A stretch of 14,724 nt of DNA from an uncultured Blautia sp. (GCF_934424005.1 NZ_CAKRXI010000053.1:1-14724), one strand, 5' to 3'. Positions 1 to 6,287 are shown, numbered from the stretch's first letter. Notes: a model not told the origin generated them from the sequence alone. Made by a program: numbers and translations.

Positions 1-1
1 T

Positions 2-38
2 GAAAATTGTCAGGTGAATGATATGCCTGGCAATTTTC
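2..38 (+). terminator. Stem-loop terminator upstream of the IS66 element
   Basis: A 13-bp stem (2-14 with 26-38, one G-T wobble) encloses an 11-nt loop. The 3' arm ends in TTTTC, so the U-tract is short. It probably terminates a gene lying left of the window. It abuts the left inverted repeat of the IS66 remnant directly, so the insertion may sit at this terminator. Confidence 0.5.
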
Positions 39-54
39 GTTACTGTTCAAAGGT
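38..54 (+). repeat. Left terminal inverted repeat of the IS66-like element
   Basis: This 17-bp sequence is matched in inverted orientation at 1504-1520 with one mismatch. It marks the outer boundary of the element on the left and overlaps by one base the 3' arm of the upstream terminator. Confidence 0.75.
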
Positions 55-246
55 ATGTATAAGTCATTGTAAAAAGTTATACACCGAATCTTATCCATTC
101 TTTCAGACAGAGGCCTTATAGCTGCTCATTTTCAATCTTATAATGGAGATTTATCCACAGTCAGATTGCCCAATGGGTCATTTCCGGGAATTCGCTTTTT
201 TCCTGCATTTCTGCTATACTTTTTTCAAGAAAGAGAGGTTGTTTTT

Positions 247-411
247 ATGGAGATTGATTTTATACAGGAACTAAAAAAACGTGATGAACTTCTTGACGGC
301 TATCTCAGGCAGATCGAGATCCAGGAGGAATTCATCCAGAAACAAAAAGAGCTGATCGAATATCTCGAGGATCATATCTCAAAGATCACAGATATCGTCA
401 GCAGTGTTTAG
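247..411 (+). CDS. Small coiled-coil ORF of the IS66-like element (54 aa)
   Basis: The start at 247 is chosen because AGAGAGG lies about 9 nt upstream; the same frame open from 166 has no ribosome binding site. The 54-residue product is strongly charged and helical, with heptad-like leucine/isoleucine spacing (ELLDGYLRQIEIQEEFIQKQ), which suggests a coiled coil. It precedes the transposase start by 24 nt and shares its orientation, as small accessory ORFs do in IS66-type elements. I do not recognise it as TnpA or TnpB of classical IS66, so its role in transposition is unknown. It appears intact, unlike the transposase that follows. Confidence 0.55.
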   Translation: MEIDFIQELKKRDELLDGYLRQIEIQEEFIQKQKELIEYLEDHISKITDIVSSV

Positions 412-435
412 CAGGACTGCACCGGAGGAAAACGT

Positions 436-1443
436 ATGCCTGATACTTATGATCATATCACTCTCATGTGTCGGCTGAAAGCTGCACAACGCAGAAACAA
501 AGAACTGGAATCTGGTGAAAGATATATCCAGTTAGAAGAACTTCATCAGAAAGAGTACAACGTTTATGAACATAAGATTGAGAAGCTGAAAAAAGAACTT
601 GCAGATGCGCACAAAGAAACGATCCGTGCACTGAATGCAGAAAAGCAAAGAGATAATGCACTGGATAAAGCAGCCGTTTTCAGACATCAGTTTTATGAAG
701 CGGCATCCAGACTGGAAGAAGAACAGGCAGAAAACCAGGCGGGCAGCCCGGTCACAAAGGGCACTGCCGGAAAAGGCAGGAGCCTACACAGCCAGTTATT
801 CTCCTTCCTCCACCTGAAGAAGTGCTCGAAGACTGTGCTTTTAAAAAGACTGCCAGGACCATCGTAAAGCAGATGGTAAGTATCCGTATGGTCCTGAATG
901 TAACGGAATATCATGCAGATGTTTATTATAACAGTCATACGGGAGAACGTGCACATGCAGATATGCTGCTTTCCCCTGTTATGCATACGGATTGTACAGA
1001 TGCCAGGGAAAACGGAAAGAGCTGCCAGGTATATGTCTGTGCAACACCAGACGGAAAAGCCCTGTACTTTGCCCGCGAGAAAAAGGGACACGAAGGAGTA
1101 AAGGGTACGGTTACAGAAGACTATCAGGGGATCCTTGTTCATGACCATGATATTACCTTTTATAATTATGGAGCAGATCATCAGGAATGCCTTGCCCATG
1201 TACTGCGGTATCTGAAAGCCAGCATGGAGAATGAACCAGACCGTACCTGGAATAAAAAAATGCATGCACTGGTGCAGGAAATGGTCCACTTCCGAAATGG
1301 ATGCCGGCAGCCACACGGACCAGATCCGGAAATAGTCTCCGGACTCGAAAAACGATACCAGTGAGATACTGGAAACTGCCCGGAAAGAATATGAAGACAT
1401 TCCGGCAAATATATATGACAGAGTGTCCAGAATATTTGGATAA
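436..1443 (+). pseudogene. IS66-family transposase, internally deleted and frameshifted
   Basis: A strong GGAGG (424-428) precedes ATG 436. The N-terminal coiled-coil part reads in frame from 436 to about 735. The reading then continues in another frame from about 738 (GGQPGHKGHCRKRQEPTQP), through VTEYHADVYYN, SPVMHTDC and YQGILVHDHD to about 1360. It then returns to the first frame (SEILETARKEYEDIP) and ends with NIYDRVSRIFG and the stop at 1441-1443. The GGQPGHKGH and YQGILVHDH motifs are typical of IS66 transposases. As I recall the roughly 530-residue parent, three blocks are missing: between AENQ and GGQPG, between GERAHA and DMLLSP, and between EDIPA and NIYDRV. The last removes the catalytic glutamate region (NNEAER). 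The gene cannot encode an active transposase. The ORF that starts at 822 is only the middle part of this relic. Confidence 0.85.
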
Positions 1444-1444
1444 A

Positions 1445-1490
1445 GAAAACCGATGGCTTTGACTGTTATCAGTCTACACCATCGGTTTTC
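1445..1490 (+). terminator. Intrinsic terminator of the IS66 transposase
   Basis: A perfect 12-bp inverted repeat (GAAAACCGATGG at 1445-1456 with 1479-1490) begins 2 nt after the transposase stop codon and ends in GGTTTTCTC. It lies inside the right inverted repeat, so it belongs to the element. Confidence 0.7.
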
Positions 1491-1503
1491 TCAAGTCCAG
1501 CTA

Positions 1504-1520
1504 ACCCTTGAACAGTAACG
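1504..1520 (-). repeat. Right terminal inverted repeat of the IS66-like element
   Basis: This is the reverse complement of 38-54 with a single mismatch at 1507. It marks the right end of the element. The sequence just outside (1524-1534) repeats the tip imperfectly. Confidence 0.75.
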
Positions 1521-1559
1521 CTGAAACAGTAATTTCCCAGTTTTCTTGCTCTTCCTCTA

Positions 1560-1588
1560 TTGCCATTTGATAATACTTATGCTATTCT
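1560..1588 (+). promoter_or_regulatory. Possible promoter of the 136-aa membrane protein gene
   Basis: TTGCCA (1560-1565) and TATTCT (1583-1588) are separated by 17 bp, placing a start about 35-40 nt before ATG 1632. The match to consensus is only moderate. No other gene lies between the IS66 element and this ORF. Confidence 0.35.
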
Positions 1589-1631
1589 TTTTAATAATAT
1601 TGGAGGGGAAATCTATAGCAGGAGTAATTCT

Positions 1632-2042
1632 ATGATTAACTTACACAAATCCAGAAGAAATTGTATCCTCATATTTGTCATAGTTTGTATATTAGGAATG
1701 TGTTTTGATTCATATCAAACAGATTCCTTTTTGTGTTCTTTCATCCAAACAGATTCCGTCCATTTCCACTCTAATCAGATTAAGGTATCAGCAAATAATT
1801 CTGCCTGTACCCAGGAAATGCTGCAAGGCCGTGTGTACAGTCTTTTTGAACATTTCTTTTCACGTAGTACAAATGCAGAAAACTATATCTGTAAACCTGA
1901 TTATAATCTGAATCCCAATATTTTCCTTAGTCTTTCACAGGGATTCTATTCTGTTTATTCAATAATTTTGTTTTGTCCTGAATTACTGGATAAAAATATC
2001 GTCAAATATCTCCACAAATCGGATGGCAAAAAAAGACTTTAA
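1632..2042 (+). CDS. Hypothetical membrane-anchored protein, 136 aa
   Basis: The start at 1632 has GGAG at 1621-1624, 7 nt upstream; the longer reading from 1560 has no comparable site. Residues 10-27 (CILIFVIVCILGMCF after a basic HKSRRN stretch) form a signal-anchor or uncleaved signal peptide. The remainder would then be extracytoplasmic: it contains several cysteines, no recognised domain, and a polar C-terminus ending KYLHKSDGKKRL. A second hydrophobic stretch lies around the SVYSIILFC segment. The gene is flanked by its own terminator at 2061-2077, so it is probably monocistronic and not part of the pyruvate kinase unit. I do not recognise the family. The composition looks like a genuine small envelope protein, but coding status rests on the ribosome site, the hydrophobic N-terminus and the terminator only. 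Confidence 0.55.
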   Translation: MINLHKSRRNCILIFVIVCILGMCFDSYQTDSFLCSFIQTDSVHFHSNQIKVSANNSACTQEMLQGRVYSLFEHFFSRSTNAENYICKPDYNLNPNIFLSLSQGFYSVYSIILFCPELLDKNIVKYLHKSDGKKRL

Positions 2043-2060
2043 TCTTGATTTCCTATTCAT

Positions 2061-2085
2061 CCCATTATAATAATGGGCTATTTTT
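2061..2085 (+). terminator. Intrinsic terminator after the 136-aa ORF
   Basis: CCCATT/AATGGG arms (2061-2077; the wider 17 nt is a near-perfect palindrome) are followed by CTATTTTT. It lies 18 nt downstream of the stop codon at 2040-2042. Confidence 0.6.
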
Positions 2086-2107
2086 GATGCAAAAAAATGT
2101 GTATATT

Positions 2108-2141
2108 TCAGGCTCTGCCTGATTTATATCAGGTAACCTGA
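2108..2141 (+). promoter_or_regulatory. Four-arm TCAGG/CCTGA repeat upstream of the 47-aa peptide and pyk
   Basis: TCAGG (2108-2112), CCTGA (2118-2122), TCAGG (2129-2133) and CCTGA (2137-2141) alternate within 34 nt. Arm 1 can pair with 2, 2 with 3, 3 with 4, or 1 with 4; the 2-3 pairing extends to CCTGAT/ATCAGG. The last arm runs straight into the ribosome binding site AGGAAATGGAG of ATG 2157. The arrangement could be an RNA element with mutually exclusive hairpins or a DNA operator with tandem sites. I see no well-matched promoter between here and the terminator at 2061. Confidence 0.4.
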
Positions 2142-2156
2142 GGAAATGGAGAAAAA

Positions 2157-2300
2157 ATGGGTCTGGATATTTTTGTAGGAACTTTATGTATATTAGCTTT
2201 AGGTGCCTGCGCATGGGCATGGTGGATGAACAGGGGAGATTCTGCCAGCAAAAATGATTATTCCAACGAAAGCGAGGTTAAGAAGCATGAGAAAAACTAA
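2157..2300 (+). CDS. Small single-pass membrane peptide (47 aa) overlapping pyk
   Basis: ATG 2157 follows AGGAAATGGAG closely. The product begins MGLDIFVGTLCILALGACAW and continues AWWMNRGDSASKN, a hydrophobic helix of about 20 residues ending in an aromatic belt and a charged tail rich in D, E, K and N. This is the shape of a small regulatory or structural membrane peptide. Its last 14 bases overlap the start of pyruvate kinase (stop 2298-2300, pyk ATG 2287), so the two are translationally coupled. No recognised family name comes to mind. The short length makes it easy to miss, but the ribosome site, hydrophobic profile and overlap support it. Confidence 0.6.
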   Translation: MGLDIFVGTLCILALGACAWAWWMNRGDSASKNDYSNESEVKKHEKN

Positions 2301-3699
2301 ACTTATTTGTACTATTGGTCCAGCATGTGAAAATGAACAGATACTGGAAGAAATGTGTCAGGCAGGAATGAATGTTGCACGGTTAAATTTTTCTCATGGA
2401 ACTCATGAAGAACATGGAAAGAAAATAAAACTCATAAAAAGAGTCCGGGAAAAGCTTCATCTTCCTATTCCAATCATGCTGGATACCAAAGGACCAGAAT
2501 ATCGTATCCGCACTTTCAGAAATCAGAAAATTCTTCTTCATGACGGTGATGAATTTACCTTTACCACAGAAGATATAATTGGGGATGAACATATTGTTTC
2601 CGTCAACTATAAACAGCTGATGGAAAATCTGGAAATTGGAGATACGATTCTTGTAAACAACGGTTTGGTCATTTTTAAAGTTATTAGTCTTACCCCCACC
2701 TGTGCGAAATGTAAAGTTGTTGTTGGCGGTGAACTTTCCAACTGTAAAAGCATGAATTTTCCAAATAGAATAATGAAGCATGAATTTTTGAGCGATCAGG
2801 ATAAGAAAGATTTGTTGTTTGGTATTAAAAACCAGATTGATTTTGTAGCTGCTTCTTTCGTTTCATGTAAACAGGATATGCTGGACATACGAACTTTCTT
2901 AGACGCTAACACTGGAAAGGACATTGATATCATTGCTAAAATAGAAAACCGTTCCGGTGTAGACAATATTGATGAGATTTGTGAAGTGGCTGACGGAATT
3001 ATGATTGCCAGAGGCGATCTCGGTGTAGAAATTCCAGCTATGGAAGTCCCAAGCATTCAGAAATATCTCATCCAGAAATGCCGTATGCTCGGCAAACGTG
3101 TTATCACCGCAACAGAAATGCTTGAATCCATGATTTATAACCCCAGGCCAACAAGGGCAGAATTATCCGACATCGCCAACGCTGTTTATGATGAAACCTC
3201 TGCTGTAATGCTGTCTGGCGAAACAGCTTCTGGAAAATATCCGGTTGCTGCTGTAAAAAATATGGTAGAAACAATTACTTTTACAGAAAAAAATATCCCC
3301 TACGACAAACGTTTTAAGACAGCCGAATTTGCAATAAATAATAATCTGGATGCTGTTTCACACTCAGCCTGTGCCATGGCTACAGATCTGAAGGCCAAAT
3401 TTATCATTGTAAACTCCCTGTCCGGACATACAGCCCGAATGGTCAGCAGGTTTCGCTGTCCCGTAGATATCATTGGTATGACGTATTCTGAAGGGGGCTG
3501 GCGAAAACTTAATCTGAGCTGGGGCGTAATCCCGATTCTGTGTGGTAAATTTAATTCCATGGAGGCAATGTTCCAACATGACCTTTCAAAAGTTCAAGAA
3601 GTATTCCCCCTGAAAACAGGCGATAATCTTGTTCTTACTGGAGGAGTGGTAAATGGAAGTACCGGTAATACAAACCTTCTGAAAGTTGAACAGATTTAA
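2287..3699 (+). CDS. pyk: Pyruvate kinase
   Basis: It converts phosphoenolpyruvate and ADP to pyruvate and ATP in the last step of glycolysis, in the cytoplasm. The start at 2287 gives MRKTKLICTIGPA, the usual N-terminus; the frame is open from 2254 but those 11 extra residues do not fit the family. In the 470-residue product, NFSHG (34-38) and DTKGPE (66-71) open the barrel, the B domain spans about 72-165, IAKIEN (216-221) carries the catalytic lysine, and ARGDLGVEIP (241-250) is the family signature. TATEMLESM and SGETASGKYP follow, then the C-terminal allosteric domain ending GSTGNTNLLKVEQI. There is no extra PEP-utiliser domain, unlike many Firmicutes enzymes of about 580 residues. DTKGPEYRIRTF departs from the usual DTKGPEIRTG. 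It may be a second, divergent isozyme; it appears intact. It is coupled to the 47-aa membrane peptide upstream. Confidence 0.95.
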   Translation: MRKTKLICTIGPACENEQILEEMCQAGMNVARLNFSHGTHEEHGKKIKLIKRVREKLHLPIPIMLDTKGPEYRIRTFRNQKILLHDGDEFTFTTEDIIGDEHIVSVNYKQLMENLEIGDTILVNNGLVIFKVISLTPTCAKCKVVVGGELSNCKSMNFPNRIMKHEFLSDQDKKDLLFGIKNQIDFVAASFVSCKQDMLDIRTFLDANTGKDIDIIAKIENRSGVDNIDEICEVADGIMIARGDLGVEIPAMEVPSIQKYLIQKCRMLGKRVITATEMLESMIYNPRPTRAELSDIANAVYDETSAVMLSGETASGKYPVAAVKNMVETITFTEKNIPYDKRFKTAEFAINNNLDAVSHSACAMATDLKAKFIIVNSLSGHTARMVSRFRCPVDIIGMTYSEGGWRKLNLSWGVIPILCGKFNSMEAMFQHDLSKVQEVFPLKTGDNLVLTGGVVNGSTGNTNLLKVEQI

Positions 3700-3722
3700 C
3701 ATAATATATAACAAGAATTCTC

Positions 3723-3738
3723 CTACCTCTTCAGGTAG
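3723..3738 (+). terminator. Short hairpin after pyk
   Basis: CTACCT (3723-3728) and AGGTAG (3733-3738) form a 6-bp stem with a CTTC loop, 23 nt after the pyk stop. It lacks a following T-run, so termination there would be weak. It could alternatively belong to the left flank of the TnpB element. Confidence 0.25.
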
Positions 3739-3813
3739 TGAGATGAATTGTAGATTTGAGCATAAATGCTCATAAATGATCAAAAGAATCTTATAAATAA
3801 AAAGAAGAAACAC

Positions 3814-3862
3814 TTGTTCTGGTGACTGGATTGTATTATAATAAAAAGAGAACATATTGTTC
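3814..3862 (+). promoter_or_regulatory. Promoter of tnpB with an inverted repeat at the start site
   Basis: TTGTTC (3814-3819), a 17-bp spacer and TATAAT (3837-3842) make a good promoter with a start near 3849. GAACA-TAT-TGTTC (3850-3862) sits exactly on the predicted start. It resembles a Firmicutes LexA box (GAAC-N4-GTTC) but has a 5-nt spacer, so it is either a degenerate box or just a 5' hairpin. Confidence 0.5.
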
Positions 3863-3900
3863 ATGAAAGATAATTGAAATCATTCATATATAGGAATAAG

Positions 3901-5007
3901 GTGAGGAAAATAAACCGGGCAGTAAAAATACGAATCTATCCAAATGCAGAACAACGTGTGCAAATAGAAAAAACAATCGGCTGCAGCCGGTTTATCTATA
4001 ACTGTATGCTTGCGGATAAAATAGAACATTATAAAAAAGAAAAGAAGATGTTAAGGAACACACCAGCCAGTTACAAGAAAGAATATCCCTGGCTGAAAGA
4101 GGTGGATTCATTGGCATTAGCAAATGTACAGATGCATCTGGAAAGTGCATTCCGTAAGTTTTTCCGCGAACCATCGGTAGGATTTCCACGTTTCAAATCA
4201 AAGAAGTCAGCAAGAAAATCTTATACAACAAACGTAGTGAACGGAAATATCTTTCTGGAAGGAAAATATTTGAAACTGCCTAAGATGGCAGCTGTCAGAA
4301 TAAAGCTTCACCGTCCAATATCAGAAAAATGGAAACTGAAATCTGTGACAGTCAGCAGGGAGCCCTCCGGAAAATATTTTGCCAGTCTTTTATTTTACTG
4401 TGAAAACCAAACAGCAGAAAAAGGACCGGCAGAAAAATTTATCGGGATTGATTTTGCCATGCAGGGGATGTGTGTGTTTTCTACTAATGAAAGAGCCAAA
4501 TACCCGATGTTCTATCGGCATGCAGAGAAAAAGCTTGCACGGGAACAGAGAAAGCTGTCCAGATGTCAGAAAGGCAGTCAGAATTATAAAAAACAGAAGA
4601 AACGAGTTGCACTGTGCCATGAAAAGATCCGAAATCAGAGAAAAGACTTTCAGCATAAACTCAGTACCAGTCTTGCCGAGAGCTACGATGCAGTATGCGT
4701 GGAAGATCTGAATCTGAAAGGGATGGCAGGAGGACTTCATTTTGGAAAAGGCGTACATGATAATGGATATGGCCTGTTTCTGTCTATGCTGGAATATAAA
4801 CTGGAGGAACGAGGAAAATATCTGATAAAAGTAGATCGTTATTTTGCATCCAGTAAGATTTGCAGTGTATGCGGAAAGAAAAAAGAAGAATTGTCTTTAT
4901 CTGATAGGATTTATTACTGTGAATGCGGAAACAGAATGGACCGTGATGTAAATGCAGCAGTTAACATCATGAATGAGGGAAAAAGAATCTTTGCAGAATG
5001 TGCATGA
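3901..5007 (+). CDS. tnpB: TnpB, RNA-guided nuclease of an IS200/IS605-type element
   Basis: TnpB is a compact RuvC nuclease guided by an omega RNA from the element's right end; it cuts DNA next to a short target-adjacent motif and helps the element persist. From GTG 3901 (AGGA at 3892-3895) the product is 368 aa; TTG 3874 in the same frame is an alternative with a weaker site. The N-terminal helix-turn-helix/wedge part begins NRAVKIRIYPNAEQ. RuvC residues are all present: Asp in FIGIDFAMQG (about 184), Glu in VCVEDLNLKG (about 268) and Asp in NRMDRDVNAAVNI (about 349). The zinc ribbon is ICSVCG...YYCECG. Length and motifs match active TnpB proteins rather than the inactivated TldR type. No tnpA is attached, so movement would need a transposase in trans. 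Confidence 0.92.
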   Translation: MRKINRAVKIRIYPNAEQRVQIEKTIGCSRFIYNCMLADKIEHYKKEKKMLRNTPASYKKEYPWLKEVDSLALANVQMHLESAFRKFFREPSVGFPRFKSKKSARKSYTTNVVNGNIFLEGKYLKLPKMAAVRIKLHRPISEKWKLKSVTVSREPSGKYFASLLFYCENQTAEKGPAEKFIGIDFAMQGMCVFSTNERAKYPMFYRHAEKKLAREQRKLSRCQKGSQNYKKQKKRVALCHEKIRNQRKDFQHKLSTSLAESYDAVCVEDLNLKGMAGGLHFGKGVHDNGYGLFLSMLEYKLEERGKYLIKVDRYFASSKICSVCGKKKEELSLSDRIYYCECGNRMDRDVNAAVNIMNEGKRIFAECA

Positions 5008-5019
5008 CAGCACAATAAA

Positions 5020-5142
5020 AAGTCCGTAACCGGACTTATAAAAATCGCGGGGCACGCGAGGATAGCTTGTAGATACTTGGCTCAGTAGAGCCATTGAGCA
5101 AGAAGCCCCCACTTCAAAATCAGAGATTTAAGTGGTGGGAGC
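5020..5142 (+). ncRNA. Putative omega RNA (reRNA) scaffold and right-end hairpin of the TnpB element
   Basis: The 3' flank of tnpB folds into successive hairpins: AAGTCCG/CGGACTT (5020-5037), CGCG/CGCG around 5046-5058, GGCTC/GAGCC (5079-5092, with an alternative GCTCA/TGAGC pairing to 5099) and the right-end stem (5105-5142). In characterised TnpB systems the guide RNA scaffold is this region, often extending back into the tnpB 3' end, and the guide is the sequence just outside the element. Here the guide would start near 5150 (tccctgtataaatcaatc). RNA existence is inferred from position and folding only; the 5' end is not visible. Confidence 0.5.
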
Positions 5143-5178
5143 ATGTCACTCCCTGTATAAATCAATCCCCTAATCATG

Positions 5179-5199
5179 ACCACCGGCTTAGCCGGTGGT
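5179..5199. repeat. IS200 end hairpin
   Basis: A perfect 9-bp stem, ACCACCGGC (5179-5187) with GCCGGTGGT (5191-5199), has a TTA loop. In IS200-type elements such subterminal hairpins are bound by TnpA at the ends. Smaller hairpins follow at 5207-5221 (GACCCT/AGGGTC) and 5236-5249 (GAGTCT/AGACTC). Confidence 0.6.
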
Positions 5200-5290
5200 T
5201 TGCTTTGACCCTATAAGGGTCTATTACCGGCACTGGAGTCTAAAGACTCATCGAAATAGGTTCGCCAAGCGCAACATCATTTACTTACAA

Positions 5291-5304
5291 AGCCCTTTCG
5301 GGCT
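5291..5304 (-). terminator. Terminator of the IS200 tnpA relic
   Basis: AGCCC (5291-5295) and GGGCT (5300-5304) form a stem with a 4-nt loop. It is read on the minus strand as AAGCCCGAAAGGGCTTTG and begins 5 nt beyond the tnpA stop codon (5310-5312). Confidence 0.55.
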
Positions 5305-5309
5305 TATCT

Positions 5310-5513
5310 TTATTTGTTACGTTTTACTGGCTCACCCGTAAACGGGTCAATATACTCTTTCAGTGTCATTTGATCATATTCCAGATCATCCTGTAACTGA
5401 TTTGCTATATATTCCTGTATTTTCTTTGCATTTTTCCCTACCGTATCTACATAATATCCACGACACCAGAAATGTCTGTTTCCATATTTATACTTCAGAT
5501 TTGCATGGAAAAG
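5310..5513 (-). pseudogene. tnpA: IS200 Y1 transposase TnpA, C-terminal fragment
   Basis: The minus strand reads HANLKYKYGNRHFWCRGYYV followed by DTVGKNAKKIQEYIANQ and a tail ending EYIDPFTGEPVKRNK before the stop. GYYVDTVG holds the nucleophilic tyrosine of the Y1/HUH transposase, and HANLKYKYGNRHFW is a familiar conserved stretch of this family. About 66-68 residues remain of roughly 140-150; the HUH metal-binding motif is missing. It cannot be functional alone. In other frames this sequence produces misleading plus-strand open frames, which is why the plus-strand ORF beginning at 5363 should not be taken at face value. Confidence 0.85.
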
Positions 5514-5515
5514 TA

Positions 5516-6263
5516 ATGTACCAGAATACTGTTGGTAAGATTAAAGGAGAAAATATTACGCCTTCAACAGAGAATGCTATAGATTTATTGATAGATTATC
5601 TTACATTGCCCAATGCAGAGGAAATATTTAAAACTCAGGCTTATGCATATGCTTTATCATTACTGGATCCTAAACTGATGAAAAATAACCTTGCATTTAT
5701 GAACTGGAAGGAAATCATCTATGCAGGAATTATTGCAGGAGAGTTAAAGAAACAAGGTCCAGTTACTGTATGCGCCGTTTTAAATGATGAAAAAGATCAG
5801 AGAACGGATAAATACGAAAATGAGTGGAATGGATTGTGGCACTTTACTAATATCATGCAATTTTCCGAACAATTTATTGCAGTATCATCAACGGGATTAC
5901 AAAACATGAATTACGTAGCATTACCTATTGTTGATACGTTTTCTACACCATTTGACGAAGCTACAGTTGGGATGGCAGTAAGTGATGGTTGGACGGAATT
6001 GCTAAAATCAGAAATGGCTCAATTGTTTGAGGAAGAAAGAAGAAGTTGTCGTTTCTAAAGAAGAAGCATTGTTTGCGTCTATCACAGATGAACAGTTGTT
6101 AGAGCTTGGAGTTCCAGAATCTGTCTTTAAAATATCTGGCGGCATCCAACGCTCAGAGGCTGTTTTACAGTGGGGGAAAAGAAAAAATATCAAAAAAGAG
6201 TGTATAGAGAATCTAAATTATGGAGGAATTATAGAGAAAAGAACGTTGCAGCTTGTTATATAA
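5516..6263 (+). pseudogene. Truncated, frameshifted gene; possible C-terminal end of a large helicase
   Basis: The frame open from 5363 begins with the antisense of tnpA. Real protein-like sequence starts about 5516 (MYQNTVGKIKGENITPSTEN) and continues through MNWKEIIYAGIIAGELKKQG and WNGLWHFTNIMQFSEQFIAV to AQLFEEE near 6040. The frame ends at 6058, but the adjacent frame picks up without a gap (VVVSKEEALFASITDEQLLE, then LGVPESVF) to a stop at 6261-6263. A one-base indel in the purine run at 6028-6046 is the simplest explanation. The WxxFxNxxQF segment and the ITDEQLLELGVPE segment recall C-terminal parts of large DEAD/DEAH or UvrD-like helicases, but I hold that weakly. No start codon with a ribosome site is evident; the 5' part was lost at the IS200 junction. 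Confidence 0.6.
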
Positions 6264-6281
6264 TTTTTCAAGTGATATACT
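6253..6281 (+). promoter_or_regulatory. Promoter of the methyltransferase/hydrolase operon
   Basis: TTGTTA (6253-6258), a 17-bp spacer and TATACT (6276-6281, preceded by TGA) give a good sigma-A-type promoter with a start near 6288. It lies over the end of the broken gene upstream. No competing promoter is obvious before the first methyltransferase. Confidence 0.55.
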
Positions 6282-6287
6282 GAACAC

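Larger units (their letters stand above)
38..1520 (+). mobile_element. Degenerate IS66-family element with surviving terminal inverted repeats
   Basis: The left end (38-54, CGTTACTGTTCAAAGGT) is the reverse complement of the right end (1504-1520) at 16 of 17 positions, which defines an element of about 1.48 kb. Inside are a short coiled-coil ORF, a transposase reading frame with IS66 sequence character but several missing blocks, and a terminator hairpin just before the right end. Full IS66 elements are about 2-2.7 kb, so this copy is internally shortened. No 8-bp target duplication is visible: the left flank (caattttc or gcaatttt) does not match the right flank (ctgaaaca). The original junctions may have decayed, or the copy arose by deletion. 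A near-copy of the right tip (gaaacagtaat) lies at 1524-1534. Confidence 0.75.
3758..5149 (+). mobile_element. IS200/IS605-group element carrying only tnpB (IS1341-like)
   Basis: A GAGCAT/ATGCTC hairpin (3758-3771) near the left and an imperfect GCCCCCACTT / AAGTGGTGGGAGC hairpin (5105-5142) at the right bracket a promoter, tnpB and a structured 3' region. Elements of this group have no terminal inverted repeats and end in subterminal hairpins, as here. No tnpA lies within it; the tnpA relic further right is convergent and looks like a separate IS200. The right tip is placed just after GCATGTCAC from memory of related elements; the left tip is uncertain by tens of bases. Confidence 0.65.
5170..5513 (-). 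mobile_element. IS200 relic: 3' half of tnpA plus right-end hairpins
   Basis: On the minus strand the tnpA fragment (5310-5513) is followed by a terminator hairpin and three further hairpins, ending with the 9-bp ACCACCGGC/GCCGGTGGT stem (5179-5199) typical of an IS200 end. The 5' half of the element, including the HUH motif, is gone. The break near 5510-5515 joins directly to an unrelated broken gene on the plus strand. Orientation is convergent with tnpB, which argues against these being one IS605-type unit. Confidence 0.65.

Noticed and set aside
693..1408. Long minus-strand open frames (235 and 75 aa) opposite the transposase
   Set aside because: They are antisense to sequence with clear IS66 protein motifs on the plus strand and have no ribosome site.
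2383..3579. Minus-strand frames opposite pyk
   Set aside because: The plus strand encodes an intact pyruvate kinase, and these frames show no family motif.
3850..3862. True LexA (SOS) box
   Set aside because: The spacer between GAAC and GTTC is 5 nt rather than 4; kept only as a low-interest finding.
5179..5304. Series of short hairpins considered as a CRISPR array
   Set aside because: The hairpins have different sequences and irregular spacing; they are IS200 end structures and a tnpA terminator.
5363..5515. Plus-strand ORF beginning at 5363 taken as a 231-aa protein
   Set aside because: Its first 51 codons are antisense to the IS200 tnpA relic, so the protein-like part only begins near 5516.
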